Assembly: GCA_947488935.1 (NCBI GenBank)
Contig: CANLBN010000002.1
Span: forward strand, 434,001 to 498,000
DNA from: an uncultured Pseudomonadales bacterium
GTDB lineage: Bacteria; Pseudomonadota; Gammaproteobacteria; Pseudomonadales; Cellvibrionaceae
DNA length: 64,000 nt
Direction of reading: 5' to 3'
A model generated the notes under the pieces. That model did not search any database. It was given only the letters and a program-made list of their open reading frames with translations, and was not told the origin of the DNA. Positions 55,036 through 63,647 of the stretch are shown here, piece after piece; position 1 is the stretch's first letter, and every line of letters starts with the position of its first letter. Position numbers and translations under genes: made by a program.

Positions 55036-56856
55036 ATGACACCCAGAAAATCTAAATTTAGACAAATCAAAAGTTCTTCGTTTTTACGTTTTTTCCCTTT
55101 TTTAATTTGGGCCAGAACCGTCACAGGTGAAAGCCTATATGCGGACCTGCTGGCAGGTTTAACTGGTGCAGTTATTGTTTTACCTCAAGGTATTGCCTAT
55201 GCACTTATTGCAGGCTTGCCGCCTGAGTATGGCTTATATACAGCCATTATCACCCCGATTGTTGCTGGCCTTTTTGGCTCTTCTATTCATCTTATCTCAG
55301 GCCCTACGGCTGCAATATCGATTGTGGTTATGAGTGTGACCAGTGGTATTGCAACACCGGGTAGCCCAGAGTTTATTTCTGCTGCTTTAATTATTACTTT
55401 GTTGGCAGGCCTGATTCAGTTTGGTTTTGGTATTGCGCGTTTTGGTTTGCTGGTTAATTTTATTTCACATACCGTTGTTATTGGGTTTACGGCAGGGGCC
55501 GCAATTTTAATTGGCACAAGCCAATTAAAATATGTGCTGAGTGTACCGATTGAGCGAGGTAGTTCTTTTGTAAGTACATGGAATCAGTTAATACATCATA
55601 TTCCCGATACTAATATATTGGCTTTTGCTATTGCCGCGGTAACCATTGTTGCCACTCTTGCGATAAAAAAATACAATAAAAAATTACCCAGTATGCTGTT
55701 AGGTATGATTATCGCGAGTGCTTTTTGTTGGTTAATGGATGGCGAAAATCATGGCATTGCATTGGTTGGTGCATTGCAATCAAGTCTGCCCGGGCTATCT
55801 GTTCCATCGGTCTCTCACGAAGATCTAAGTGTCATGTTGTCGGGTGCATTTGCGATAGCAGTACTTGGCTTGGTAGAGGCGGTATCTATTGCACGCGCAA
55901 TTGGTATACGCTCTGGGCAACGCATAGATGGTAATCAAGAATTTATTGGTCAAGGCCTATCGAATGTCGTTGGTAGTTTTTTCTCTTGTTATGCGGGCTC
56001 AGGCTCTTTTACTCGTTCAGGTGCTAATTATGATGCGGGTGCACAAACACCGCTGGCAGCTATTTTTGCTGCACTTATTTTGGTAGTGATTCTATTATTA
56101 ATTCCGCAAGTAACAGCTTACTTGCCATTACCTGCAATGGGTGGCGCTATTTTGTTGATTGCATGGAATTTAATTGATGTGCCACATATTGTACAAATTA
56201 TTAAAAGTCACAAAGAAGAAGCCGCTGTTCTGTCAGTTACCTTTTTCTCGACACTTTTTATTGAATTAGAGTTTGCGATTTATGTCGGTGTAATTTTATC
56301 GCTAACGCTTTACCTGCGACGTACGTCAAAACCAAAAGTCTCAGAGGTTGCTCCAATTCCATTTAATACAGGGACTTATTTACGTAGTGTTGCCTTGTTT
56401 GATTTGAAAGAGTGCCCTCAGCTTAAAATTATTCGCATCGATGGCTCAGCTTTTTTTGGTGCCGTGGATTATATTCAAGTGCAAATTCTAAAAATTAGCG
56501 CGCGCCACAACAACCCAAAGCATATATTGCTTCATTGTAGTGGTATTAATTTTATTGATATTTCTGGTGCAGAAATGCTGTATCAAGAAGCCTTAAAATT
56601 ACAAAAGAGGGGTGGCCGTTTAAGTTTTTGTGCAATGAATAATGCCGTAAAAAAAGAACTTGAGCGTATGTACTATTTGGAAAAACTGGGGCCAGAAAAT
56701 TTTTACCTGACAACCGATGACGCCTTAAAAGAATTAGTGCCGCTACTTAATGAAAAAACCTGTGATGAATGCGATGCGCGTATCTTTCAGCAGTGTCCTG
56801 AGCCAAAAAAATTGCAACAAGAAACCCAAGAGCAGCCTTTAGTGTTGCCAGCATAA
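55036..56856 (+). CDS. SulP-family anion permease with STAS domain
   Basis: Inner-membrane transporter of the SLC26/SulP family, 606 residues from ATG 55036. The membrane part opens with DLLAGLTGAVIVLPQGIAYALIAGLPPEYGLYTAI and HLISGPTAAIS, the sulfate-transporter signature region. A C-terminal STAS domain (about 445-555) holds RIDGSAFFGAVDYI and FIDISGAEML. A GGA about five bases before ATG 55036 supports that start; an upstream TTG (54994) lies in the soeC hairpin. Its place behind soeABC suggests sulfate or related anion movement. The direction of transport is not visible. Confidence 0.85.
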   Translation: MTPRKSKFRQIKSSSFLRFFPFLIWARTVTGESLYADLLAGLTGAVIVLPQGIAYALIAGLPPEYGLYTAIITPIVAGLFGSSIHLISGPTAAISIVVMSVTSGIATPGSPEFISAALIITLLAGLIQFGFGIARFGLLVNFISHTVVIGFTAGAAILIGTSQLKYVLSVPIERGSSFVSTWNQLIHHIPDTNILAFAIAAVTIVATLAIKKYNKKLPSMLLGMIIASAFCWLMDGENHGIALVGALQSSLPGLSVPSVSHEDLSVMLSGAFAIAVLGLVEAVSIARAIGIRSGQRIDGNQEFIGQGLSNVVGSFFSCYAGSGSFTRSGANYDAGAQTPLAAIFAALILVVILLLIPQVTAYLPLPAMGGAILLIAWNLIDVPHIVQIIKSHKEEAAVLSVTFFSTLFIELEFAIYVGVILSLTLYLRRTSKPKVSEVAPIPFNTGTYLRSVALFDLKECPQLKIIRIDGSAFFGAVDYIQVQILKISARHNNPKHILLHCSGINFIDISGAEMLYQEALKLQKRGGRLSFCAMNNAVKKELERMYYLEKLGPENFYLTTDDALKELVPLLNEKTCDECDARIFQQCPEPKKLQQETQEQPLVLPA

Positions 56857-56888
56857 GACGCTACAAATAAATATTTTAGGAAACAAAT

Positions 56889-58832
56889 ATGTCACTTAAA
56901 CAAATAATAGCCGCAGTAGTCTTTTTAATTATTGCTATCGTTATTAGTCAAGTTGTCCCAACAATCGAAATTGCTTGGGTCAGTGCCATTTTGGTATTAA
57001 CAATTTATTTATTTGCCTTTGAAATTGTTGATGTTGATGTAGCAGCAATTACTATTATGGTTATATTGGGTTTGACGGCTTTATTCGCGCCTATTATGGG
57101 GCTTAAAGATGCTTTAGTACCCAGTACAGCATTATTTAATGGATTTTCGAGTAATGCGGTTGTTTCTATTATTGCAGTCATGATTATTGGTGCCGGTTTA
57201 GATAAAACGGGTTTGATGGGTAAGGTTGCTAATTGGATCTTAAAAGTAGGGGGCAAAACCGAAGGCAGGATTATTCCTATTATTTCGAGTACCGTCGCTT
57301 TTATTTCCTGCTTTATGCAAAACGTTGGAGCAGCTGCACTATTTTTACCCGTTGTGAGTCGTATCTCTGCACGTACAGGTTTACCGCTTTCTCGTTTATT
57401 AATGCCAATGGGTTTTTGCGCCATACTTGGCGGCACTATGACCATGATTGGCTCTAGCCCACTTATTTTGTTAAATGACCTTATTCTGACATCGAATCAA
57501 ACGCTTCCAGAAGATTTAAAAATGGAGACTTGGTCTTTGTTTTCGGTAACACCAATAGGATTGTTTTTAGTTTTAGCAGGTATAATTTATTTTGTTATTT
57601 TAGGTCGATTTGTGCTGCCGACTACCAATAAAACAGACAATGTCGATAGCGCTGTCAGTACTATGGAGTACTTTCAGGAAACCTATGGTCTTGAATATGT
57701 CTTGATAGAGGTGCAGGTACCAACGGGTAGCCCGTTAGTAGGAATGACCCTAGAAGAGGCCGAACATCCCAATAGTATCCGTGTGACGGCTGCTCAGTTC
57801 CCTAACGGTGTTCGTCGAATTGGTGCCGGTGGACTAGATCGTACTGTTGGTATAGAGGCAAATACCATTCTTGCTGTTATGGGTGCACCCAATGCGCTCA
57901 CACTGTTTGAAATTAATTACGACTTAGACAAGCGCCCAGATTTAGATACATTCTCCGATAGTTTATCTACTGCAAAAGCAGGTATTGCAGAAGTCGTTAT
58001 TCCGCCGGGCTCGCAACTTATTGGTAAATCTGCCCAAGATGTACGACTGCGTAATACCTATGGTTTTGCGATGATTGCCCTACATCGTGCTGGTGAGACA
58101 TCCCGAGAAGGCCAAGGTGTACGCGATATCCCTTATCAGGCAGGGGATACCTTAGTAGGCCATACGAGCTGGGACGCCCTAGAATTATTAGAGCGGGATC
58201 GTAACTTTATTGTAATGACAACCGGTTACCCAAAGAGCGAAGAGCTGCGCCAACATAAAGTTGCCTGGGCTTTAGGCTTTTTTGTGGTCGCACTGACTAT
58301 GGTGCTATTTACCGATATTCGCTTATCAATTGCGCTACTAACCGGTGCGGTTGGTATGGTGTTGTCGGGTGTATTAAGTATCGATGAAGCTTATAGTGCT
58401 GTCAGTTGGAAAACGGTCTTTTTGCTCGCGAGTCTTATTCCTCTTGGTATGGCTGTCGAGTCCACGGGTACCGCTGCTTGGATTGCGGATCAAACACTAA
58501 GCATATTAGATGGCGTGCCTATTTGGGGCTTACAACTAGCGGTCGCTATATTGGCAACATTTTTTACCCTAGTGATGTCAAATGTTGGTGCAACGGTATT
58601 GCTAGTGCCACTTGCCATTAATATTGCGATTGGTGCCGGTGCCGACCCCGCAGTATTTGCACTGATTGTAGCACTGGCTACATCGAACTCCTTTTTAATT
58701 CCGACACACCAAGTCAATGCATTAATCATGGGGCCTGCAGGGTACCGTGTAGCCGACTTTATTAAAGCGGGTGGCATTATGACAGTGTTGTTCCTAATAG
58801 TATTGATTACAATGATTAATATTATTTTTTAG
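56889..58832 (+). CDS. SLC13/DASS-type permease with TrkA-C domains
   Basis: Membrane permease of 647 residues. Two blocks of helices (about 1-200 and 450-647) flank a soluble part with two TrkA-C (RCK C-terminal) units, roughly 260-345 and 360-440. SSNAVVSIIAVMIIGAGLDKTG and MQNVGAAALFLPV, with the matching SNVGATVLLVPLAINIA in the second half, mark the SLC13-like duplicated core. It starts 32 bases after the SulP gene. In this context sulfate, sulfite or sulfonate transport is plausible, but homologues carry varied anions. Confidence 0.82.
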   Translation: MSLKQIIAAVVFLIIAIVISQVVPTIEIAWVSAILVLTIYLFAFEIVDVDVAAITIMVILGLTALFAPIMGLKDALVPSTALFNGFSSNAVVSIIAVMIIGAGLDKTGLMGKVANWILKVGGKTEGRIIPIISSTVAFISCFMQNVGAAALFLPVVSRISARTGLPLSRLLMPMGFCAILGGTMTMIGSSPLILLNDLILTSNQTLPEDLKMETWSLFSVTPIGLFLVLAGIIYFVILGRFVLPTTNKTDNVDSAVSTMEYFQETYGLEYVLIEVQVPTGSPLVGMTLEEAEHPNSIRVTAAQFPNGVRRIGAGGLDRTVGIEANTILAVMGAPNALTLFEINYDLDKRPDLDTFSDSLSTAKAGIAEVVIPPGSQLIGKSAQDVRLRNTYGFAMIALHRAGETSREGQGVRDIPYQAGDTLVGHTSWDALELLERDRNFIVMTTGYPKSEELRQHKVAWALGFFVVALTMVLFTDIRLSIALLTGAVGMVLSGVLSIDEAYSAVSWKTVFLLASLIPLGMAVESTGTAAWIADQTLSILDGVPIWGLQLAVAILATFFTLVMSNVGATVLLVPLAINIAIGAGADPAVFALIVALATSNSFLIPTHQVNALIMGPAGYRVADFIKAGGIMTVLFLIVLITMINIIF

Positions 58833-59061
58833 TGATATTTACACGAGTGATCTTTTGATTTTTTTGGCTTATCGTGGGTTAAAAATCTTATCAATTGATC
58901 ATTTGTTGTCGATAATTTGCTCTTCTTTACGGTTTTGTCTTGCCTGATAAAATCTATTCTCATTTGACTCTCTCTTTCAGGTTTGCTCTTTTGTTCTTAG
59001 CGTAAACTTGGCGCGGATTTTTCTATAAGAAAAGAAGTTAATTGATGTATAGTTAGCTCCC

Positions 59062-60549
59062 ATGTCAATTGATCAATTATTTCACCTAAACCCTAAGAGT
59101 GAACTCAGCTTACAAAAGCAGATTCGTGAGCAAGTGGTTAATGCGATTAATCGCAAACAAATCCCTTTGGATCAGCCACTGCCGTCGAGCCGTAACTTGT
59201 CTAAGCAGCTTCATGTGGCTCGTAATACCGTTATTCTTGCCTATGACCACCTACTAAACGATGGTTATTTGGTGGCTCGTGAGCGCAGTGGATATTTTGT
59301 AAATCCTGATGTGCTTCAAGGCCAAGTGGATGTCAATGCCACATATGGGCCAGAGATTACTGAGGGTCGGCCCGATTGGTCGAAACGCCTCATTAATAAG
59401 CCATCAGAGCAAAAAAACATTAATAAGCCATTGGATTGGAAGAAGTATGACTACCCCTTTATTTATGGGCAGTTGGACTCTAACTTATTTCCTATTAATA
59501 ACTGGCGTGAATGTTGTCGCGATGCCTTTAGTGTAAGCTCGATTAAGGAGTGGACATCGGATCATTTTGATCATGATGACCCAATACTCATCGAGCAAAT
59601 ACACAAACGCCTACTTCCAAGAAGAGGCGTTTGGGTCGACCCAGAGCAAATCCTTATTACCGTTGGCTCACAGCATGCACTCTATATGTTGGCTCGACTA
59701 CTACTTGGCAATGGTAGTGTGATGGGTTTGGAGGATCCGGGCTATGTTGATGCACGTAATATTGCCACACAAACACCGGCGACGCTAAAGCCACTATCGG
59801 TCGATGACGATGGCTTAGAGATTAGCTCCAAGCTTGATGAATGTGATTGCATTTATGTAACGCCAAGCCACCAATCGCCTACAACGGTGACTATGCCACT
59901 TGAGCGACGTTACGAGCTATTACAAAAAGCTGTCGATGAAGATATTATCTTAATCGAAGACGACTACGAGAGTGAAATAAACTACGACCACAACCCTTTG
60001 CCGGCTCTAAAAAGCCTCGACAAAAACGACCGAGTTATTTATTTAAGTAGCTTGTCTAAAACCCTATCGCCAGGTTTGCGTATGGGCTATATGGTTGGCC
60101 CAGTTGGGTTGATCCGTGAGCTTCGTGCCTTAAGGCGCTTGATGCTTAGGCATCCTGCAGCTAATAACCAGCGCTCTGTTGCTTTATTTTTAGCGCGTGG
60201 CTACCACGATACCTTGGTGCGCAATTTAGTGCATGTTTATCGTGAGCGATGCCGCTTGGTTAAAGAAGTACTTGATAAATACCTCCCAGACTCTGCGCAA
60301 CCACCTACCTATGGTGGCTCTTCCTATTGGGTGAAGGGGCCAGAGTACCTAGATGCTCGCTTGCTAAAAGATCTTGCTGCCGATGCTGGCATTTTAATAG
60401 AACCGGGTGATATTCACTTTTTGTCGGATAACCCTCCACTTAACTTCTTCCGTTTGGGTTTTTCTGCTATTGCCGACAGTAAGATAGAAGAAGGAATAAG
60501 AAAGCTTGCTGATATTATCCACGGTATGGCACCTCAAGAGGGTAGTTAG
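59062..60549 (+). CDS. MocR-family PLP-dependent regulator (TauR-like candidate)
   Basis: Transcription factor of 495 residues that joins a GntR-type winged helix (about 10-80; PLPSSRNLSKQLHVARNTVILAYDHLL) to an aminotransferase fold I domain (about 130-490). The PLP lysine is in YLSSLSKTLSPGLRMGYM. IEDDYESEINYD is another family mark. Such regulators bind PLP and an amino compound; TauR of Rhodobacter responds to taurine. It follows the tpa-soe-transporter genes, so a taurine response is a fair inference, not shown. The FAH-family gene starts nine bases downstream. Confidence 0.8.
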   Translation: MSIDQLFHLNPKSELSLQKQIREQVVNAINRKQIPLDQPLPSSRNLSKQLHVARNTVILAYDHLLNDGYLVARERSGYFVNPDVLQGQVDVNATYGPEITEGRPDWSKRLINKPSEQKNINKPLDWKKYDYPFIYGQLDSNLFPINNWRECCRDAFSVSSIKEWTSDHFDHDDPILIEQIHKRLLPRRGVWVDPEQILITVGSQHALYMLARLLLGNGSVMGLEDPGYVDARNIATQTPATLKPLSVDDDGLEISSKLDECDCIYVTPSHQSPTTVTMPLERRYELLQKAVDEDIILIEDDYESEINYDHNPLPALKSLDKNDRVIYLSSLSKTLSPGLRMGYMVGPVGLIRELRALRRLMLRHPAANNQRSVALFLARGYHDTLVRNLVHVYRERCRLVKEVLDKYLPDSAQPPTYGGSSYWVKGPEYLDARLLKDLAADAGILIEPGDIHFLSDNPPLNFFRLGFSAIADSKIEEGIRKLADIIHGMAPQEGS

Positions 60550-60558
60550 CATTATTAT

Positions 60559-61209
60559 ATGAACACAGTAAGCTACCACCTAAGTAAAGCCCCCGAAGCT
60601 CAGACTGACGTTACTCCTTCAAAAGTTATTTGTATTGGTCGTAACTATGTTGAGCATGCCAAAGAGTTAGGTAATGCTATACCTAGTACGCCAATAATTT
60701 TTTTAAAACCTAATTCTTCGATTTGCTCACAACTCAAGGCACAGGGTGTTGTTGGTGGTGGCAGCGAAGCTCATCACTACGAGTCGGAGCTTTCTTTTTT
60801 AGTTAAACAGCAAAAAATTTATGCTGTTGGCTTTGGTCTCGATCTAACACGTAGGCAAACCCAGCAGCAGCTTAAAGAAAAAGGCCTTCCTTGGGAGCGT
60901 GCTAAAGCCTTTGATGGCTCGGCCGTATTTAGCCACTTTGTACCTGTTAGCCCTGAAAATGTTGGCAAGCTATGGCTTAGATTAACGATAAACGATGTTG
61001 TTATGCAGCAAGGCGGGGTAGATATGATGTTATTTAAACCCGATACGTTTATTAATGAAGTGGCTGCCTTCTTAACCCTTGAAGACAACGACATCTTAAT
61101 GAGTGGTACGCCCAAAGGTGTAGGTGCTGTGCAAGTGGGAGACTGTTTTATTGGGGAAGTGTTTTTAGGAGAAGAGCGACTAATTCGGCAGCAATGGCTA
61201 GCTGTTTAA
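60559..61209 (+). CDS. Fumarylacetoacetate hydrolase family protein
   Basis: A 216-residue FAH-fold protein like the small YcgM/FAHD1 group, whose members act as acylpyruvate hydrolases or oxaloacetate decarboxylases. CIGRNYVEHAKELGN opens it. The metal ligands are probably the glutamates in HHYESELSFLV and the aspartate in KAFDGSAVFSHFVP; LMSGTPKGVGAVQVGD closes it. It lies nine bases after the MocR gene in the same direction, so it may be co-expressed. A link to taurine is not evident. Confidence 0.85.
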   Translation: MNTVSYHLSKAPEAQTDVTPSKVICIGRNYVEHAKELGNAIPSTPIIFLKPNSSICSQLKAQGVVGGGSEAHHYESELSFLVKQQKIYAVGFGLDLTRRQTQQQLKEKGLPWERAKAFDGSAVFSHFVPVSPENVGKLWLRLTINDVVMQQGGVDMMLFKPDTFINEVAAFLTLEDNDILMSGTPKGVGAVQVGDCFIGEVFLGEERLIRQQWLAV

Positions 61210-61332
61210 TACTGTAGTGCCGAGTATACTACTAATACAATAAGGGTTGACTTTGGGTGTACTTAAAATACACTCTGTGTTGACTATCAGTAGATATTAA
61301 GTAAACTAGTATTAAATAAATAGGTGTTGAAT

Positions 61333-61608
61333 ATGAGTTCACGCAAAGCTACGTTCTACATTGATGAGCAACATCGCTCATTTATTACTGAGTTTCAGGC
61401 AAAAAATTCCCTCAAGAGCCCAAGCGAGGCTCTGCGTAAAATCCTCGAATATGCGGAAAAGCGCCCAGTCAACGACGATGCCGAGTTAGACGTGCTATCT
61501 AGAATCCTCAAAGAAAATACGGAGCGAGCACGCTATGCCTTGAGCGAGGCTTTTAGCGAAATAGAATCCACCAAACGTTTTTTGAGAGGCCATGATGAGC
61601 GTCACTGA
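61333..61608 (+). CDS. Ribbon-helix-helix-like small protein
   Basis: A protein of about 91 residues. Its first 45 residues (KATFYIDEQHRSFITEFQ, PSEALRKILEYAEK) have the strand-helix-helix pattern of CopG/MetJ-type DNA-binding dimers. The rest is an acidic helix. The ATG at 61333 is chosen because AGGTG (61322-61326) lies six bases before it; a GTG at 61324 overlaps that site. It overlaps the next gene by 17 bases, showing translational coupling. No operator could be identified. Confidence 0.6.
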   Translation: MSSRKATFYIDEQHRSFITEFQAKNSLKSPSEALRKILEYAEKRPVNDDAELDVLSRILKENTERARYALSEAFSEIESTKRFLRGHDERH

Positions 61609-61807
61609 TTTAATTAGAGATGCAATTAGCCTTACCAACGATGTTGCTCGCCTATCGGGTGAGGTTAAAGAGCTTGCTAAAGAAACAAGGCAAGTTCAAA
61701 TGCAACAAAACGATAATATTCACGAGTTAGATAAGCGTATTTATAGAATTGAGAATATGCTCGAATTTGCAGAGCGTTTAAAACCTCTCGATAAACCCAA
61801 ACCTTAG
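61592..61807 (+). CDS. Small coiled-coil protein coupled to the RHH gene
   Basis: A 71-residue protein, predicted to be almost one long helix with heptad-like spacing (LTNDVARLSGEVKELAKETRQV, IHELDKRIYRIENML). Two start codons are possible (61592 and 61595), with GAGAGG (61584-61589) upstream. It overlaps the end of the RHH-like gene. The pair resembles the layout of small two-gene modules such as antitoxin-partner or partition accessories, but no toxin signature is present. Confidence 0.55.
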   Translation: MMSVTDLIRDAISLTNDVARLSGEVKELAKETRQVQMQQNDNIHELDKRIYRIENMLEFAERLKPLDKPKP

Positions 61808-62300
61808 CGTCCCATCTTAAAAACCTTTGTCCATTTTACATTCTTGCCTGTCTTAAAAATGTCATAAACTGTTGATACTCTCTTTTTATACATAGAGAGA
61901 GGATCATAATGGAAGACTATATTGAAGAGCTAACCGCAGTAGAAGAATCACTCGCTGAACTATATGAAGATGTCGAAGAATGGGGAGACGATTTTTCAGA
62001 GCTGTAAGTGTAAATATTGATCAATAATCTTATTTTATTGACATCTTTTTTAAAGGTAACTTTAATTTATTTTTAATGTTTATGTATGCGATAAAACTAT
62101 TTGCTAGTGTGTGGTGATTAGTTTTTTTATTTTTTTCCTCTTAAAAAAGGGTGCCCTAAAGGGTCACTTACTCGCAATATTTATACAATTTCGACTTTTC
62201 TTTCAAAAAATGCTTAGTTGTTCACAATCTCTTATACATTTATTGTCCATACTGTACGTATGAGTTATAACACTAAGCCCTAGGTTTTGAGCAATTTAGT
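61808..62300. other. Region between coiled-coil genes
   Basis: Apart from the 32-codon ORF at 61909-62007, this 493-base AT-rich stretch holds no recognisable gene. A T-rich segment near 62120-62140 and a ggg/ccc-bearing run near 62148-62170 are seen, without a clear terminator. Confidence 0.5.
61909..62007 (+). CDS. Very small acidic protein (32 residues)
   Basis: ATG at 61909 opens 32 codons ending in TAA at 62007. A strong AGAGAGGA ends six bases before the ATG. The product begins MEDYIEEL and ends DDFSEL, with about half its residues glutamate or aspartate and no basic residue, predicted helical. No family is known to me. The evidence is the excellent ribosome-binding site and the biased composition; a chance ORF of this size cannot be excluded. 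Confidence 0.5.
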   Translation: MEDYIEELTAVEESLAELYEDVEEWGDDFSEL

Positions 62301-63647
62301 ATGGAACAAGCATTAACGGCTGAAGCAATTCTTTTTTTTGATGATCATAAGATCGTTAAGGAAATGACATATCTAGAGTTTCAGGCCATTTTAGATAGCT
62401 ATGTGCCGTTACACGATATGGCTAATCGCTCTATGGGTGCGGTTTATGTGCGTATTGATGCTAAATATCATATTACCGGTACGGTTTTCTTTCGTATTAA
62501 TTTTGACCGCGAAGGCTTTGTCGAAAAGTCGTGGAATGTACCTTTGCAGCAATTGGCCGATAAAGCCGCTAAAGGCCCTAACTTAGGTTCAGGTCCCATT
62601 AGTCTCGCTTGTTTTAGTCAGTGTCCTATCGAGTGGCAAAAAAGCAATCTTTGGGATCCAGAGATGCAAGCAGCTAGCAATGACTTTCATGCTATTAAAA
62701 AATCGATAAAAAACAATAATTTAGGTCTTGTTTTTGATGTTGATTCTAGGGATGGTGAGCCGCATGAGCAATCGGAATCTATGGATGAAGAGCGTACTCG
62801 TACGGCGATGATCATCAAAGAGCAGCGTCTCCGCCAAAAGCTTTTGTCGACGAAAGCAGAGCAAGACATCCGTCAGTTAAATTTAGATCATCAGCAACGC
62901 ATTTATGAATACCAGCAAAAATTTGATGAACTGACACAAGAGCTTGAAAAAGAAAAACAACAACGTATCGAACTAGAAGAGAAGTCCAAAGGGCAGTCAG
63001 ACAAGATCGATGGTATGCGTGAGTATTTTGAAGCTAAGCTTGAGAAGTACCAACAAAACGAAGACTCGGTTCAGCCAGAGGCGTTAAAAGAATATTATGA
63101 CACTGAGCTTGCGGCAGAGTCAGATCGATTAGCCGGCGAGTATCAATCTCAACTGCAGTCGCGTGATGTCGAGCTGCTTTTCCGTCGAGAGCAAGAATCA
63201 CAATTACAACAAGAGATCATTAAGTTAAAGCAAGAAAAACAAGAGCTAGCCGAAGGCTCGCGTGATATTGTTTTCCATCACCTGAGTGATGCGGGTATTA
63301 ATTTTGTTATTTACCACCCAGGTGTAGGGCATTTAACAATCGGTGCCGATGAAATTGACAGTTATTTGGCCAATAGTATCGCTTTTGTTGCTGATAAATG
63401 TGGTGTAAACGAGCCACTTTACAGGGCATGGTTAGATCATTACTATAGCCCTACGTGCCAAAAACAACTCGATAACGGGCATCTTTGCGATAAACTAGTT
63501 GTGCAATTAGAAGAGCCTAGCCAGTTTATAATAGGCGAGAGTGACTGTTGTGCCGAGCACCGTAGCGGTGCCACCAGAGTTGTCCCTATTAAAAGTGCTT
63601 CGAGTGCCTCTAGAAAGAAAAACGGACCCACCGAATTAGCCCTGTAA
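62301..63647 (+). CDS. Hypothetical coiled-coil protein with cysteine-rich C-terminus
   Basis: A 448-residue cytoplasmic protein of unknown function. Residues 1-135 form a globular N-terminal part. About 160-330 is a charged coiled coil (KQQRIELEEKSK, QLQQEIIKLKQEKQEL). From 335 on, a globular C-terminal part has NFVIYHPGVGHLTI and paired cysteines (CQKQ, LCDK, DCCAEH) that could bind zinc. The ATG at 62301 has no strong ribosome-binding site. Its stop overlaps by one base a possible ATT start of the next gene. It could be a scaffold or chromosome-associated protein, but that is speculation. Confidence 0.65.
   Translation: MEQALTAEAILFFDDHKIVKEMTYLEFQAILDSYVPLHDMANRSMGAVYVRIDAKYHITGTVFFRINFDREGFVEKSWNVPLQQLADKAAKGPNLGSGPISLACFSQCPIEWQKSNLWDPEMQAASNDFHAIKKSIKNNNLGLVFDVDSRDGEPHEQSESMDEERTRTAMIIKEQRLRQKLLSTKAEQDIRQLNLDHQQRIYEYQQKFDELTQELEKEKQQRIELEEKSKGQSDKIDGMREYFEAKLEKYQQNEDSVQPEALKEYYDTELAAESDRLAGEYQSQLQSRDVELLFRREQESQLQQEIIKLKQEKQELAEGSRDIVFHHLSDAGINFVIYHPGVGHLTIGADEIDSYLANSIAFVADKCGVNEPLYRAWLDHYYSPTCQKQLDNGHLCDKLVVQLEEPSQFIIGESDCCAEHRSGATRVVPIKSASSASRKKNGPTELAL

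Noticed and set aside
58902..58918. TTGTCGATAA-like word near the MocR gene, similar to the prp operator
   Set aside because: Only half of the dyad matches and no prp-type regulator is expected there; likely chance.
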